Of a stretch of DNA of 53,112 bases, positions 16,354 to 27,299 are shown in pieces. Numbering within the stretch: position 1 is the first letter of the stretch; each line of letters starts with the position of its first letter. Both the position numbers and the translations under genes were made by a program. Source of the stretch: Pseudomonadota bacterium. Its GTDB lineage: Bacteria > Pseudomonadota > Alphaproteobacteria > Rhizobiales > Xanthobacteraceae. The stretch is taken from positions 1-53,112 of the forward strand of contig JAKAPE010000002.1 of the NCBI GenBank assembly GCA_021811945.1, in the 5' to 3' direction. Below the pieces are notes generated by a model, which was given only the letters and a program-made list of their open reading frames with translations, had not been told where the DNA came from and did no database searches.

Positions 16354-16809
16354 ATGCGGCCGACGCTGAAGCCAGGCATAGCTCATCGCCTCGTCTACAC
16401 GATCCCTGAGAACAAGACCGTTCCCTACACCTTTCCGGAATCGCCGGTTATCGCGTCGATGCCGAAGGTATTTGCCACGGGCTTCATGATCGTGCTGATC
16501 GAGTGGGCGTGCGCGGAACTGCTCGCTCCGCACCTTGATGCAGGCGAGGGAAGCCTCGGCGTGCACATCGATGTGAGCCACCGCGCGGCAACGCCTCCCG
16601 GCATGACGGTGACGGTCGACGCCAAGTGCGTGGCAGTTGCCGGCCCGCGGCTGACCTTCGAGGTCGAGGCCCACGACGGCATCGATCTCATCAGCGAGGG
16701 CCGCCACGAGCGTTTCGTGGTCATGTGGGACAAGTTCAATGCCCGGGTAGCGGCCAAGGCGGCGAGGGCCGCGCGAGCCGCACCGCTCGAAGCGGTAGCG
16801 AGCAAGTAG
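16354..16809 (+). CDS. FlK-like acyl-CoA thioesterase inside the nuo operon
   Basis: Hot-dog-fold thioesterase of the fluoroacetyl-CoA thioesterase (FlK) type. With the ATG at 16354, the FlK catalytic residues Thr42, Glu50 and His76 fall at the same numbers here: FATGFM, VLIEWAC and VSHRAATPPGM. 151 residues, soluble. A GTG at 16348 that overlaps the nuoC stop (GTGA) is an alternative start. The family hydrolyses small or unusual acyl-CoAs; fluoroacetate itself is unlikely to be the substrate. Its place between nuoC and nuoD, in the same direction with 2- and 18-bp gaps, means it is transcribed with complex I; no structural role in complex I is known to me. Confidence 0.85.
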   Translation: MRPTLKPGIAHRLVYTIPENKTVPYTFPESPVIASMPKVFATGFMIVLIEWACAELLAPHLDAGEGSLGVHIDVSHRAATPPGMTVTVDAKCVAVAGPRLTFEVEAHDGIDLISEGRHERFVVMWDKFNARVAAKAARAARAAPLEAVASK

Positions 16810-16827
16810 GCGCACGGGGCTTCATCC

Positions 16828-18018
16828 ATGAATGTGCAGAACGAGCGCAGTTTCACCATCAACTTCGGGCCGCAGCATCCGGCCGCGCACGGGGTGTTGC
16901 GCCTGGTGCTCGAACTGGACGGCGAAGTCGTGGAGCGCGTAGATCCGCACGTCGGGCTGCTCCACCGCGGCACTGAAAAGCTGATCGAACACAAGACCTT
17001 TCTGCAGGCGATCCCCTATTTCGACCGTCTCGACTATGTTGCGCCGATCAACCAGGAGCACGCCTTCTGCCTCGCCGCAGAAAAGCTCCTCGACCTGAAA
17101 ATTCCCAAGCGCGCGCAGGTGATTCGCGTGCTCTATTGCGAGATCGGTCGGCTCCTGTCGCACCTTCTCAACGTCACCACGCAGGCCATGGATGTCGGCG
17201 CCCTCACGCCGCCGCTGTGGGGCTTTGAGGAACGCGAGCGGCTGATGGGTTTTTACGAGCGCGCCTCGGGCGCGCGCATGCATGCGGCCTATTTTCGCAT
17301 CGGCGGGGTGCATCAGGATCTGCCGCCGAAGCTCATCGACGACATCGAGGCGTTCTGCGACCCGTTTCTGAAAGTGTGCGACGATATCGAAGTGCTGCTG
17401 GCAGAAAACCGCATCTTCCAGCAGCGCAACGTCGATATCGGGGCGATAACGCTGGAAGACGCGTGGGCCTGGGGCTTTTCCGGCGTCATGGTGCGCGCCG
17501 CCGGCGCGGCGTGGGATCTGCGCCGGATGCAGCCCTACGAATGCTATTCCGAGCTGGACTTCGACATTCCCGTGGGCAAGCGCGGCGACAATTACGATCG
17601 CTACTGCGTGCGCATGGAAGAGATGCGCCAGTCGGTGCGCATCATGAAGCAGTGCGTGGAAAGGCTGCGCTCGCCGCAGTTGCAGGGACCCGTCCTCGTG
17701 GACGACAACAAAATCGTGCCGCCGCGCCGCGCGGTGATGAAGCGCTCGATGGAGGCGCTCATCCATCACTTTAAGCTCTACACCGAAGGCTTCCACGTGC
17801 CCGCGGGCGAGGTCTACGCCGCGGTCGAGGCGCCCAAGGGGGAATTTGGCGTCTATCTGGTCGCCGACGGCACCAACCGGCCATACAAGTGCAAGATCCG
17901 CGCGCCGAGCTTCGCCCACCTGCAAGCCATGGATCATCTCTGCCGCGGGCACATGCTGGCGGACGTTTCCGCGATTATTGGCAGCATCGATATCGTGTTT
18001 GGGGAAGTGGACCGATGA
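16828..18018 (+). CDS. nuoD: NADH-quinone oxidoreductase subunit D
   Basis: 49-kDa subunit that forms the quinone-binding pocket with NuoB. Family blocks: [20 protein letters not shown] (quinone-site histidine loop), [34 protein letters not shown], and the C-terminal [13 protein letters not shown], where the Asp is conserved. 396 residues, full length. It ends in ATGA, overlapping the following small gene. Confidence 0.98.
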   Translation: MNVQNERSFTINFGPQHPAAHGVLRLVLELDGEVVERVDPHVGLLHRGTEKLIEHKTFLQAIPYFDRLDYVAPINQEHAFCLAAEKLLDLKIPKRAQVIRVLYCEIGRLLSHLLNVTTQAMDVGALTPPLWGFEERERLMGFYERASGARMHAAYFRIGGVHQDLPPKLIDDIEAFCDPFLKVCDDIEVLLAENRIFQQRNVDIGAITLEDAWAWGFSGVMVRAAGAAWDLRRMQPYECYSELDFDIPVGKRGDNYDRYCVRMEEMRQSVRIMKQCVERLRSPQLQGPVLVDDNKIVPPRRAVMKRSMEALIHHFKLYTEGFHVPAGEVYAAVEAPKGEFGVYLVADGTNRPYKCKIRAPSFAHLQAMDHLCRGHMLADVSAIIGSIDIVFGEVDR

Positions 18019-18257
18019 TGCGTGACGTTCTGCTTGGCGGCAGTCTGCTGCTGGCTGTGACTGCGAACGGCGTATTTGCAGAGGATGCGAGCGTCCAGGC
18101 GTATTTGCGGGATGGCTACACAATTGCCGGAGTGTTTCCTTCGTCGGCGGGACCGGGGCTGTTTCTGCAAAAAGGCGCGACGCTGATCGTCTGCTTTGTG
18201 GCAGAAAAGCCCGGTTCGCCTACTCTCGCAACGCGATACTGCAAGCCAGTGAGATAA
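18015..18257 (+). CDS. Small exported protein between nuoD and nuoE
   Basis: 80-residue protein whose ATG overlaps the nuoD stop (ATGA). It has a signal peptide ([22 protein letters not shown], cleavage before EDAS) and a short mature domain with [14 protein letters not shown] and two cysteines ([17 protein letters not shown]), probably forming one periplasmic disulfide. I do not know its function. Being translationally coupled to nuoD, it is made with complex I and could be an assembly or accessory factor, but this is inference. Confidence 0.75.
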   Translation: MMRDVLLGGSLLLAVTANGVFAEDASVQAYLRDGYTIAGVFPSSAGPGLFLQKGATLIVCFVAEKPGSPTLATRYCKPVR

Positions 18258-18270
18258 AGGAAAACTAGCC

Positions 18271-19008
18271 GTGTCTGTCCGCCGCTTAGCCGAAAAGCAA
18301 CCGTCAGCTTTCGCCTTTACGGCCGAAAACCTGGCCTGGGCGAAGGCGCAGATCGCCAAATACCCGTTGGGGCGTCAACGCTCGGCGGTGATCCCGCTGC
18401 TGTGGCGCGCGCAACAGCAGTGCGGCGGCTGGCTGCCGCAGAAGGCGATCGAGGCGGTGGCCGACATGCTCGGCATGGCGAAGATCCGCGCGCTCGAAGT
18501 GGCGACGTTTTACACCATGTTCAACCTCGAGCCGGTCGGGCGTTTTCATGTGCAGCTTTGCGGCACGACGCCGTGCATGCTGCGCGGCTCCGAGGAGCTG
18601 AAAAAAGCCCTGCGGCGGCTGATCGGCAAGGAGAATCGTGTCAGCGCCGACGGGGCGTTCTTGTGGACCGAAGTCGAGTGCCTGGGCGCCTGCGTCAATG
18701 CGCCGATGGTCCAGATTAATGCCGATTATTACGAAGATCTTACGCCGGAGACGCTGACCCGGATCATCAACGATCTCTCGGCAGGACGGACGCCGAAGCC
18801 GGGTCCGCAGATCGACCGCTGCAATTCGGCGCCGATCGGCGGCGAGAGCACGCTGCTCGATCCGTCGCTCTACCTCGGAGAACGCCGGCATCCCGGGGAA
18901 CCGTTGACCGATGCCGAGGGCAAGAAGTCGGGCGAGGCAGCCAACGTTCACGAAGCGCCAATGCCGAGACCGCCGATCGCCAATGCGCCCGACCCGACAC
19001 GCAATTAG
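18271..19008 (+). CDS. nuoE: NADH-quinone oxidoreductase subunit E
   Basis: 24-kDa subunit with the [2Fe-2S] cluster N1a of the NADH dehydrogenase module. Ligands: CGTTPC (C-x4-C) and ECLGAC (C-x3-C). It begins with GTG preceded by AAAGG. 245 residues, longer than the E. coli form because of a C-terminal, proline-rich extension (last ~55 residues) seen in alphaproteobacteria. Confidence 0.96.
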   Translation: MSVRRLAEKQPSAFAFTAENLAWAKAQIAKYPLGRQRSAVIPLLWRAQQQCGGWLPQKAIEAVADMLGMAKIRALEVATFYTMFNLEPVGRFHVQLCGTTPCMLRGSEELKKALRRLIGKENRVSADGAFLWTEVECLGACVNAPMVQINADYYEDLTPETLTRIINDLSAGRTPKPGPQIDRCNSAPIGGESTLLDPSLYLGERRHPGEPLTDAEGKKSGEAANVHEAPMPRPPIANAPDPTRN

Positions 19009-19022
19009 CACGATGCGAAAAA

Positions 19023-20345
19023 ATGCTCGCCGATAAAGACCGCATCTTCAGGAATCTCTACGGTCGGCACGACTGGGGCTTCAAGGGCGCGCGTGCCCGC
19101 GGCGCCTGGGACGGCACCAAAGCCATCCTGCAAAAAGGTCGGGAAGCGCTGGTCAGCGAGATGAAGGCGTCCGGCCAGCGCGGCCGCGGCGGCGCCGGAT
19201 TCCCGACCGGGCTCAAATGGTCGTTCATGCCCAAGCAGGCAGACGACCGTCCGCACTATCTCGTCGTCAACGCCGATGAATCGGAGCCCGGCACCTGCAA
19301 GGATCGCGAGATCATGCGGCACGATCCGCATCTGCTGATCGAGGGCTGCCTGATCGCCGGCGCCGCCATGGATGCCCGTACCTGCTACATCTATATTCGC
19401 GGCGAGTTCATCCGCGAGCGCGAACGACTCGAGGCGGCGATCGCGCAGGCCTACGAAGCGAGGCTTGTCGGCAAGAACAACATCCACGGCTACGACTTCG
19501 ACATCGTCGTCCATCACGGCGCCGGCGCCTATATCTGCGGCGAGGAGACGGCGCTCTTGGAAAGTCTCGAAGGCAAGAAGGGAATGCCGCGTCTGAAGCC
19601 GCCGTTCCCCGCCAATATGGGCCTTTATGGCTGCCCGACGACGGTCAATAATGTCGAGACCATCGCCCAGGTTCCAGACATTATGCGCCGCGGCGCCGCC
19701 TGGTTTGCCGGCATCGGCCGGCCGAACAACACCGGCACCAAGCTCTTTTGCATTTCCGGCCATGTCGAGCGGCCGTGCAATGTCGAAGAGGCGATGGGCA
19801 TTCCGCTGCGCGAACTGATCGAGAAACACGCTGGCGGCGTGTGCGGCGGCTGGAGCAATTTGCTCGCCGTCATTCCGGGCGGCTCGTCGATGCCGCTGGT
19901 CCCTGCCGGGGCCGACCAGGCCGACACCTTGCTGATGGATTTCGACGGATGTCGCGACAAGAAGTCGGCGCTCGGCACCGCAGCAGTGATCGTCATGGAT
20001 AAGTCCGCCGACATCGTGAAGGCGATGGCGCGCATCTCCTATTTCTACAAGCATGAGACCTGCGGCCAGTGCACGCCCTGTCGCGAGGGCATGGGCTGGA
20101 TGTGGCGCGTGCTCACGCGCATGGCCGAGGGGCGGGCGCACAAGCGCGAGATCGATATGCTGTGGGAAGTGACCACCCAAATCGAAGGCCACACCATCTG
20201 CGCCTTCGGCGACGGCGCCGCTTGGCCGGTGCAGGGCCTCATTCGCCACTTCCGGCCGGAGATCGAGCGGCGGATCGATGAGTACACGGCCAATCCCGAT
20301 GCCGGCGGCGTGCTCGATCCGGCCGCGACCGAGGCGGCGGAGTAG
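19023..20345 (+). CDS. nuoF: NADH-quinone oxidoreductase subunit F
   Basis: 51-kDa subunit that binds NADH and FMN and carries cluster N3. Motifs: [13 protein letters not shown] (NADH/FMN glycine-rich loop), [33 protein letters not shown], and the [4Fe-4S] site [10 protein letters not shown] plus a downstream Cys in TICAFGD. 440 residues. Confidence 0.98.
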   Translation: MLADKDRIFRNLYGRHDWGFKGARARGAWDGTKAILQKGREALVSEMKASGQRGRGGAGFPTGLKWSFMPKQADDRPHYLVVNADESEPGTCKDREIMRHDPHLLIEGCLIAGAAMDARTCYIYIRGEFIRERERLEAAIAQAYEARLVGKNNIHGYDFDIVVHHGAGAYICGEETALLESLEGKKGMPRLKPPFPANMGLYGCPTTVNNVETIAQVPDIMRRGAAWFAGIGRPNNTGTKLFCISGHVERPCNVEEAMGIPLRELIEKHAGGVCGGWSNLLAVIPGGSSMPLVPAGADQADTLLMDFDGCRDKKSALGTAAVIVMDKSADIVKAMARISYFYKHETCGQCTPCREGMGWMWRVLTRMAEGRAHKREIDMLWEVTTQIEGHTICAFGDGAAWPVQGLIRHFRPEIERRIDEYTANPDAGGVLDPAATEAAE

Positions 20346-20352
20346 GGGGCAC

Positions 20353-22431
20353 ATGACCAAGCTCATCATCGACGGCAAGGAGATCGAGGTTCCGCCGGAG
20401 TACACGGTGCTCCAGGCCTGTGAGGCCGCGGGCGCCGAAATTCCGCGTTTCTGCTTCCACGAGCGGCTGTCGATCGCCGGCAATTGCCGCATGTGCCTGG
20501 TGGAACTGGTCGGCTCGCCGAAGCCGGTGGCGAGCTGCGCGTGGGGCGTGCGTGACTGTCGCCCCGGCCCCAAGGGGGAGCCGCCGGAAATCAAGACGCG
20601 CTCGCCGATGGTCCGCAAGGCGCGCGAGGGGGTGATGGAGTTTTTGCTCATCAATCATCCGCTCGACTGCCCAATCTGCGATCAGGGCGGCGAATGCGAT
20701 CTGCAGGACCAGGCCATGGCCTATGGCGTCGACCAGAGCCGCTTCCGCGAAAACAAGCGTGCGGTCGAGGACAAGTACATCGGCGCTCTGGTCAAGACAG
20801 TGATGACCCGGTGCATTCACTGTACGCGCTGCATCCGGTTTGCCGCCGAAGTCGCCGGCGTCCCTGAGCTCGGCGCCATCGGCCGCGGCGAGGACATGGA
20901 GATCACCACCTATCTCGAGGAGGCGATGACCTCCGAGCTGCAAGGCAATGTCGTTGACCTTTGTCCGGTCGGGGCCCTCACGTCGAAGCCCTATGCCTTC
21001 TCCGCGCGGCCGTGGGAACTCAACAAGAGCGAATCGATCGACGTCATGGATGCCCTCGGCTCGGCTATCCGCATCGACACCCGCGGGCGCGAGGTGATGC
21101 GGATTCTGCCGCGCGTGAACGGCGACATCAACGAGGAATGGATCTCCGACAAGACGCGACACGTGGTCGATGGCCTGCGCATGCAGCGGCTCGATCAGCC
21201 TTATCTGCGCGAGAACGGCCGCTTGCGCGCCGCCTCCTGGAGCGAGGCCTTTGCGGCCATCGCCGGCAAGCTTGCCCGTGCAAACCCCAAACGGGTAGGG
21301 GCGTTGGTCGGTGATCTTGCGGCGGTGGAGGAAGTTTTTGCGCTGAAAGATCTGATGACGCGGCTTGGCGTCGTCAATTTTGATTGCCGGCAGGATGGCC
21401 CGATGCTCGACCCTCGATGGGGCCGCGCGAGCTACATCTTCAATGCCACCATTGCCGGGATCGACATCGCCGATGCGCTCCTCATCGTCGGCGCCAACCC
21501 GCGCAAGGAGGCTGCTGTGCTCAATGCGCGCATCCGCAAGCGTTGGCGCGCCGCGAAGAATTTCCCCATCGGCGTCATCGGTCCGAAAATGTCGCTCACC
21601 TATTCGTACGATTATCTCGGCGCCGGCCCGGAGACATTGTCGTCCATCGCGCGCCATTCCTTCGCCGACGCGCTGCGGCAGGCCGAGCGACCGCTCGTTC
21701 TCGTCGGGGCGCAATCGCTTGCGCGGCCGGACGGCGCAGCGATAGCCGCGTTCGCCGCCAAGGCGGCGGTCGATCTCGGTGCCATCAAGGAAGGGTGGAA
21801 CGGCTTTAGCGTCCTGCACAGCGCGGCCTCGCGCGTGGGCGCGCTCGATCTCGGCTTCGTGCCGGGGGAGGGCGGCTTGAACGCCCGAGAGATGGCGGCG
21901 TTCGGCACGCTCGACGTCGTTTTCCTCCTGGGCGCCGACGAGATCGACATCGCGCCAGGTGCGTTCGCGGTCTATATCGGCACCCACGGCGATCGCGGCG
22001 CCGCGCGCGCCGATGTAGTATTGCCGGGCGCGGCCTATCCGGAGAAATCAGCGATCTATGTGAATACCGAGGGCCGGGTGCAGATGGCGACCCGCGCGTC
22101 GTTTCCGCCCGGCGATGCGCGCGAGGACTGGGCGATTTTGCGGGCGCTGTCGGACGTTCTCGGCAAGCGGCTGCCTTATGACTCGCTCGCCGTCTTGCGC
22201 GCGGCGCTCTACCAGAGCTATCCACATTTCCGGCGCAACGGCGCTATCGCGCCGGGGGACGCCGCCGACGTGCGCAGGCTCGCCGAGCGCGGCGGCGCCC
22301 TCGACAAGGCGCCCTTCCGAGAAGGTGTCGGCGACTTCTACTTTACCAATCCAATCGCGCGCGCCTCGATGGTGATGGCGGAGTGTTCGGCGCTGGCGCA
22401 AGGACGCCCGGCCATGAAGGCGGCGCAATAG
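20353..22431 (+). CDS. nuoG: NADH-quinone oxidoreductase subunit G
   Basis: 75-kDa iron-sulfur subunit linking NuoF to the quinone-side clusters. The ATG at 20353 ([13 protein letters not shown]) is the family start. N-terminal [2Fe-2S] ligands: [15 protein letters not shown] and CAWGV; the His/Cys cluster N5: [18 protein letters not shown]; a [4Fe-4S] set: [10 protein letters not shown] and [12 protein letters not shown]. The rest is a molybdopterin-oxidoreductase-like fold with no cofactor role. 692 residues. The gene follows nuoF by 7 bp. Confidence 0.98.
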   Translation: MTKLIIDGKEIEVPPEYTVLQACEAAGAEIPRFCFHERLSIAGNCRMCLVELVGSPKPVASCAWGVRDCRPGPKGEPPEIKTRSPMVRKAREGVMEFLLINHPLDCPICDQGGECDLQDQAMAYGVDQSRFRENKRAVEDKYIGALVKTVMTRCIHCTRCIRFAAEVAGVPELGAIGRGEDMEITTYLEEAMTSELQGNVVDLCPVGALTSKPYAFSARPWELNKSESIDVMDALGSAIRIDTRGREVMRILPRVNGDINEEWISDKTRHVVDGLRMQRLDQPYLRENGRLRAASWSEAFAAIAGKLARANPKRVGALVGDLAAVEEVFALKDLMTRLGVVNFDCRQDGPMLDPRWGRASYIFNATIAGIDIADALLIVGANPRKEAAVLNARIRKRWRAAKNFPIGVIGPKMSLTYSYDYLGAGPETLSSIARHSFADALRQAERPLVLVGAQSLARPDGAAIAAFAAKAAVDLGAIKEGWNGFSVLHSAASRVGALDLGFVPGEGGLNAREMAAFGTLDVVFLLGADEIDIAPGAFAVYIGTHGDRGAARADVVLPGAAYPEKSAIYVNTEGRVQMATRASFPPGDAREDWAILRALSDVLGKRLPYDSLAVLRAALYQSYPHFRRNGAIAPGDAADVRRLAERGGALDKAPFREGVGDFYFTNPIARASMVMAECSALAQGRPAMKAAQ

Positions 22432-22459
22432 AGACGCAGGGAAAGAGAGGCATCCGGCG

Positions 22460-23476
22460 ATGGCCGCGTTCTGGTCCGACTACATCTGGCCGTTGGCGAT
22501 CATGGTGGCCGAGAGCCTGCTCTTGCTTATCGTCTTGCTTCTCGTCATCGCCTACGTGCTCTATGCCGATCGCAAAATCTGGGCGGCGGTGCAGATCAGG
22601 CGCGGCCCGAATGTGGTGGGTCCGTGGGGACTCTTTCAATCGTTCGCCGATCTTCTCAAGTTCGTCTTCAAGGAGCCGATCATTCCCGCCGGCGCCAACA
22701 AGGGCGTGTTTCTTCTGGCCCCACTCGTCACGTGCACGCTGGCGCTTGCTGCCTGGGCGGTTATTCCGGTCAACTCCGGCTGGGTGATCGCCAACATCAA
22801 TGTCGGCATCCTCTACATTTTCGCCATCTCCTCGCTCGGCGTCTACGGTGTCATCATGGCCGGCTGGGCGTCGAACTCAAAATATCCGTTCCTGGCGGCG
22901 CTGCGCTCGGCGGCGCAGATGGTGTCCTACGAGGTTTCGATCGGCTTCGTCATCATCACCGTGCTGCTGTGTGTCGGCTCGCTCAATCTCACCGCGATCG
23001 TGGAGGCGCAAAACAGCGCCTGGGGCCTTCTCGGCTGGTACTGGCTGCCGCTGTTGCCGATGTTCGTGATCTTTTTCGTTTCTGCGCTTGCGGAGACTAA
23101 CCGGCCGCCGTTCGATCTGGTCGAGGCGGAATCGGAGTTGGTCGCGGGCTATATGGTCGAGTACGGCTCGACGCCCTATTTGTTGTTCATGCTCGGCGAG
23201 TACGTCGCCATCGCGACGATGTGTGCCATGGGCACGATCCTATTCCTCGGCGGCTGGCTGCCGCCCTTCCCGGTCGCGCCGTTCACCTGGGTTCCGGGCA
23301 TCGTCTGGTTCGTGCTCAAGGCCGGTTTCCTTTTCTTCATGTTTGCGATGGTGAAGGCGTTCGTGCCGCGCTATCGCTACGATCAATTGATGCGGCTCGG
23401 CTGGAAGGTGTTTTTGCCGATCTCGCTCGCCATGGTCGCGATCGTCGCCGGCGTGCTGCAAGTCATCCGAGGCTGA
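22460..23476 (+). CDS. nuoH: NADH-quinone oxidoreductase subunit H
   Basis: Membrane subunit that joins the peripheral and membrane arms and forms part of the quinone channel. Eight or so helices; the signatures [20 protein letters not shown] and [20 protein letters not shown] are both present, including the acidic quinone-channel loop. 338 residues. It ends 1 bp before nuoI. Confidence 0.98.
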   Translation: MAAFWSDYIWPLAIMVAESLLLLIVLLLVIAYVLYADRKIWAAVQIRRGPNVVGPWGLFQSFADLLKFVFKEPIIPAGANKGVFLLAPLVTCTLALAAWAVIPVNSGWVIANINVGILYIFAISSLGVYGVIMAGWASNSKYPFLAALRSAAQMVSYEVSIGFVIITVLLCVGSLNLTAIVEAQNSAWGLLGWYWLPLLPMFVIFFVSALAETNRPPFDLVEAESELVAGYMVEYGSTPYLLFMLGEYVAIATMCAMGTILFLGGWLPPFPVAPFTWVPGIVWFVLKAGFLFFMFAMVKAFVPRYRYDQLMRLGWKVFLPISLAMVAIVAGVLQVIRG

Positions 23477-23477
23477 T

Positions 23478-23966
23478 ATGAGACTGGATCAGGCAGCCCG
23501 CTCGATCTTCCTCAAAGAGTTCATCGAGGCGTTTTGGCTGTCGATGCGCTATTTCTTCCAGCCGAAGGCGACGCTCAATTACCCCTTCGAAAAGGGCGTA
23601 CTGTCGCCGCGCTTCCGCGGTGAGCATGCGCTGCGGCGCTATCCGAACGGCGAGGAACGCTGCATCGCCTGCAAGCTGTGCGAAGCGATCTGCCCGGCGC
23701 AGGCGATCACCATCGAGGCCGGCCCGCGGCGCAACGACGGCACTCGCCGCACCACGCGCTACGACATCGACATGGTCAAGTGCATCTATTGCGGTCTGTG
23801 TGAGGAGGCCTGCCCGGTCGACGCCATCGTTGAAGGGCCGAACTTCGAATTTGCCACGGAGACGCGCGAAGAGCTTTACTATGACAAGGAACGGCTGTTA
23901 GCGAACGGCGATCGCTGGGAGCGCGAGATCGCCAAAAACATCGCGCTCGATGCGCCGTATCGGTGA
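23478..23966 (+). CDS. nuoI: NADH-quinone oxidoreductase subunit I
   Basis: Carries clusters N6a and N6b between NuoG and NuoB. Two ferredoxin motifs: [16 protein letters not shown] and [16 protein letters not shown]. 162 residues. A gap of 143 bp with no recognised gene separates it from nuoJ; inside is the GC-rich stretch around GGTTATCCCCCTCCC and a weak 5-bp hairpin, so an internal promoter or processing site is possible but not shown. Confidence 0.98.
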   Translation: MRLDQAARSIFLKEFIEAFWLSMRYFFQPKATLNYPFEKGVLSPRFRGEHALRRYPNGEERCIACKLCEAICPAQAITIEAGPRRNDGTRRTTRYDIDMVKCIYCGLCEEACPVDAIVEGPNFEFATETREELYYDKERLLANGDRWEREIAKNIALDAPYR

Positions 23967-24109
23967 GATGTTGCAGCGATGCATTCGCGCCTTCCCCATC
24001 TTGCTCTGCCCCATGAACGGGCACGAGCGACCGCATTTAGGTTATCCCCCTCCCTGACCTTTTGCCTCAAGGGCAAGGGGTACAATGCTGTGCAAGCGGC
24101 GAGGTTCTG

Positions 24110-24721
24110 GTGATTCTTTACGCGATCTTTTTTTATCTCTTTGCCGGCGTTTGCGTCGCCTCGGCGATCATGGTCATCGCGGCGCGCAATCCGGTGCACT
24201 CGGTATTGTTCCTCATCCTGGCCTTCGTCAACGCCGCGGGGTTGTTCGTGCTCATGGGCGCCGAATTCCTCGCCATGATTCTCATCGTGGTCTATGTGGG
24301 CGCCGTGGCGGTGCTGTTCCTGTTCGTGGTGATGATGCTCGATGTCGATTTCGCCGAGCTGCGCCAGGGGTTCCTCAATTACCTTCCGGTCGGCGCGGTG
24401 GTCGGCGCGGTCCTCTTGGCCGAGCTTTTGTTCCTGGTCGGCACCTGGGTCATTCAGCCTGGCGCACCCAAGGCGATCGCGGTGCCGATTGCGGCCGGCA
24501 TCAGCAACACGCGGGCGCTCGGTCTCGTGCTCTATACTCGTTACGTCTACTTCTTTGAGGCGGCCGGCGTCATCCTGCTCGTGGCCATGGTCGGCGCCAT
24601 CGTCATGACGCTGTACCATAAGCCGGGCGTGAAGCGGCAGAATATCGGGGCGCAGGTTGGGCGCCGGCGCTCGACGGCGATCGAGCTGGTCAAGGTGAAG
24701 CCGGGACAGGGGCTGTCATGA
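24110..24721 (+). CDS. nuoJ: NADH-quinone oxidoreductase subunit J
   Basis: Membrane subunit with about five helices, including the conserved [22 protein letters not shown] pi-bulge helix. The GTG at 24110, behind a GCGAGG site, gives the usual N-terminus ([13 protein letters not shown]); the ORF-track TTG start adds non-conserved residues. 203 residues. The end overlaps nuoK by ATGA. Confidence 0.95.
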   Translation: MILYAIFFYLFAGVCVASAIMVIAARNPVHSVLFLILAFVNAAGLFVLMGAEFLAMILIVVYVGAVAVLFLFVVMMLDVDFAELRQGFLNYLPVGAVVGAVLLAELLFLVGTWVIQPGAPKAIAVPIAAGISNTRALGLVLYTRYVYFFEAAGVILLVAMVGAIVMTLYHKPGVKRQNIGAQVGRRRSTAIELVKVKPGQGLS

Positions 24722-25026
24722 CGATCGGGCTTGGGCATTATCTCTCCGTCGCCGCGATCCTGTTCACGCTCGGGATCCTCGGTATTTTTCTCAACCGCAA
24801 GAACGTCATCATCATCCTGATGTCGATCGAGCTCATTCTGCTCGCGGTCAACATCAACCTTGTGGCGTTCTCAGCCTTCCTCGGGGACATCGTCGGCCAG
24901 GTCTATGCGTTGATCGTGCTCACGGTGGCGGCCGCGGAGGCGGCGATCGGCCTCGCCATCCTCGTCGCCTATTTCCGCAACCGCGGCTCGATCGCGGTCG
25001 ACGACGTCAATCTGATGAAAGGCTGA
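24718..25026 (+). CDS. nuoK: NADH-quinone oxidoreductase subunit K
   Basis: Small membrane subunit with three helices; the two membrane glutamates of the proton path are in [13 protein letters not shown] and [12 protein letters not shown]. 102 residues. Its start overlaps the nuoJ stop. It is followed by an untranslated 179-bp gap before nuoL. Confidence 0.97.
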   Translation: MTIGLGHYLSVAAILFTLGILGIFLNRKNVIIILMSIELILLAVNINLVAFSAFLGDIVGQVYALIVLTVAAAEAAIGLAILVAYFRNRGSIAVDDVNLMKG

Positions 25027-25205
25027 CGATGACCGCGACCTTACGCTCTGTCGTCGCGCAGATGCGAGCGAACGGCTCCAGCGAGCGGCCGGGCCAACGG
25101 AAAACTCCGCGAATCCGAACGGCGACGGGTTCGCAGCCTGCTTCCTTGGGCGGGCCATCGGCGCGCATTTCTGGATGACGGGGACCAAACTCCTTAGGAA
25201 TTAAG

Positions 25206-27299
25206 ATGTACGAAGCCATCGTCTTCCTGCCGCTTCTCGGCGCCGTGATCGCCGGGGCAATTGCGCTCGTTGGTGCCCGCAACCGGTATCCCGGTGCAAG
25301 CCCGTCATCGTCGGATGGCGACCATGCCGCCGTCGCCACCCCGGACGAACACGCGTTCGTCACCCCGATGCCGGAAACCGTCCCCACCGGAACCGATCAT
25401 CCGCACCCGGAGGGGGCCGAGCATTTCGCGCCGGCCGCCGGCACCCAGGCGGCGGAACTCCTCACCACCGCGCTACTCGGCATTTCTTGGGTACTCTCGT
25501 GCATCGCCTTCGTCGATGTCGGACTTGGCGGCCACGATGTGCGCGTGACTGTCTTCAATTTCATCACCTCCGGCAAACTCAATGTCGATTGGGCGCTGCG
25601 CGTCGACCCGCTCACTGCGGTGATGCTGGTGGTGGTGACGACCATCTCGGCACTCGTGCATCTCTATTCGATCGGCTACATGGCCGAGGATCCGCACAAG
25701 CCGCGGTTTTTTTCCTACTTGTCGTTCTTCACCTTCGCCATGCTGCTGCTGGTGACCGCCGACAATCTGGCGCAACTTTACGTCGGCTGGGAGGGCGTCG
25801 GGCTCGCGAGCTATCTGCTCATCGGCTTCTGGTATCACCGGCCCGAAGCCAACGCCGCCGCGATCAAGGCCTTTCTGGTCAACCGCGTCGGCGACTTCGG
25901 CTTCGCGCTGGGGATTTTCGCCGTCTTCTTTCTCACCGGCTCGATCAATTTCGACACCATTTTTGCCCAGGCGCCGGCCCTTGCCGGCAAGAGCTTTCAT
26001 TATCTCGGCATGGATGTCGATGCGCTCACGGTGGCTTGTCTTTTGCTGTTCATGGGCGCGATGGGAAAATCCGCGCAGTTCCTGCTGCATACCTGGCTGC
26101 CCGACGCCATGGAAGGGCCTACCCCGGTTTCCGCGCTCATCCATGCTGCGACCATGGTCACCGCGGGCGTGTTCATGGTGGCGCGGCTTTCCCCGCTTTT
26201 CGAGCTGGCGCCGGTGGCCTCCGCCTTCGTCACCTTTATCGGCGCCACGACGGCGATGTTCGCCGCCACCGTCGCCTTGGTCCAGAACGACATCAAGCGG
26301 ATCATCGCCTATTCGACATGTTCGCAGCTCGGTTACATGTTTGTCGCGATGGGGGTTGGGGCCTATTCGGTGGGCATGTTTCATCTGTTCACCCACGCGT
26401 TCTTCAAGGCGCTGTTGTTCCTCTGTTCGGGCTCGGTCATCATCGCCATGCACCACGAGCAGGATATTCGGCGCATGGGTGGGCTGTGGCGCAAGCTTCC
26501 CTTCACCTACGCAACGATGCTGGCCGGCACCTTGGCGCTGACGGGATTTCCCCTCACCGCCGGCTATTTTTCCAAGGACGCCGTCATCGAGGCGGCTTTC
26601 GTCAGCCACAGTTCCATGGCCACCTACGGCTACGCCATGGTGCTTGGCGCGGCAGCGTTGACGGCGTTCTATTCCTGGCGGCTCATCTTCAAGACGTTTC
26701 ACGGCACGCCGCACGACCGCGCGCATTATGAGGCGGCGCGCGAGACGCCGATGACAATGCTCGTGCCGCTCGGCGTGCTCGCCATCGGTTCTCTGGTGGC
26801 CGGCTACTTGGCCCTGGGGGTGTTCACCGGCCACGGCGCCGGCGAATTCTTTCGCCAGTCGCTGAAAGTCGCTGCCGGCAACACGGTCCTCGAGGACATG
26901 GAGCACCTCTCGTTCGCCATCTTGCTCACGCCGACGGTGATGATGATCGTCGGCTTTCTGGTGGCCTGGCTGTTTTACGTCGGCTGGCCCAGTCTCCCCG
27001 CGGCGTATGCGCGCGATCAGGCCTTGCTCTATCGCTTCCTGCTCAACAAATGGTATTTTGACGAGATCTACGACTTTCTCTTCGTGCACCCAGCGATGTG
27101 GCTCGGGAGATTGCTGTGGAAGGGCGGCGACGGTTTCATCATCGACGGCTTCGGACCTGACGGCGTATCCGCGCGCGTGCTCGACGTGACGCGCAACGTC
27201 GTGCGGCTGCAGACCGGCTACGTCTACCACTATGCCTTCGCCATGCTCATCGGCGCTGCAACGTTTCTCACCTGGTTCATGTTTTCCGGAGCGCATTGA
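25206..27299 (+). CDS. nuoL: NADH-quinone oxidoreductase subunit L
   Basis: Distal antiporter-like proton-pumping subunit with the long lateral helix. 697 residues. The conserved core is present ([50 protein letters not shown] cut here to [20 protein letters not shown], and [14 protein letters not shown]). Between the first and second helices there is a soluble insert of ~60 residues rich in Pro, His and acidic residues ([20 protein letters not shown]) that E. coli NuoL lacks. The stop overlaps nuoM by one base. Confidence 0.97.
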   Translation: MYEAIVFLPLLGAVIAGAIALVGARNRYPGASPSSSDGDHAAVATPDEHAFVTPMPETVPTGTDHPHPEGAEHFAPAAGTQAAELLTTALLGISWVLSCIAFVDVGLGGHDVRVTVFNFITSGKLNVDWALRVDPLTAVMLVVVTTISALVHLYSIGYMAEDPHKPRFFSYLSFFTFAMLLLVTADNLAQLYVGWEGVGLASYLLIGFWYHRPEANAAAIKAFLVNRVGDFGFALGIFAVFFLTGSINFDTIFAQAPALAGKSFHYLGMDVDALTVACLLLFMGAMGKSAQFLLHTWLPDAMEGPTPVSALIHAATMVTAGVFMVARLSPLFELAPVASAFVTFIGATTAMFAATVALVQNDIKRIIAYSTCSQLGYMFVAMGVGAYSVGMFHLFTHAFFKALLFLCSGSVIIAMHHEQDIRRMGGLWRKLPFTYATMLAGTLALTGFPLTAGYFSKDAVIEAAFVSHSSMATYGYAMVLGAAALTAFYSWRLIFKTFHGTPHDRAHYEAARETPMTMLVPLGVLAIGSLVAGYLALGVFTGHGAGEFFRQSLKVAAGNTVLEDMEHLSFAILLTPTVMMIVGFLVAWLFYVGWPSLPAAYARDQALLYRFLLNKWYFDEIYDFLFVHPAMWLGRLLWKGGDGFIIDGFGPDGVSARVLDVTRNVVRLQTGYVYHYAFAMLIGAATFLTWFMFSGAH

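Noticed and set aside
16822-18123. Long antisense ORF over nuoD (and similar ones at 19005, 20239, 25473, 27380 and 34563)
   Set aside because: All lie opposite well-supported genes and contain no recognisable motif.
23967-24109. Riboswitch or RNA element between nuoI and nuoJ
   Set aside because: Only a 5-bp hairpin and a GC-rich stretch are seen; nothing matches a known class.
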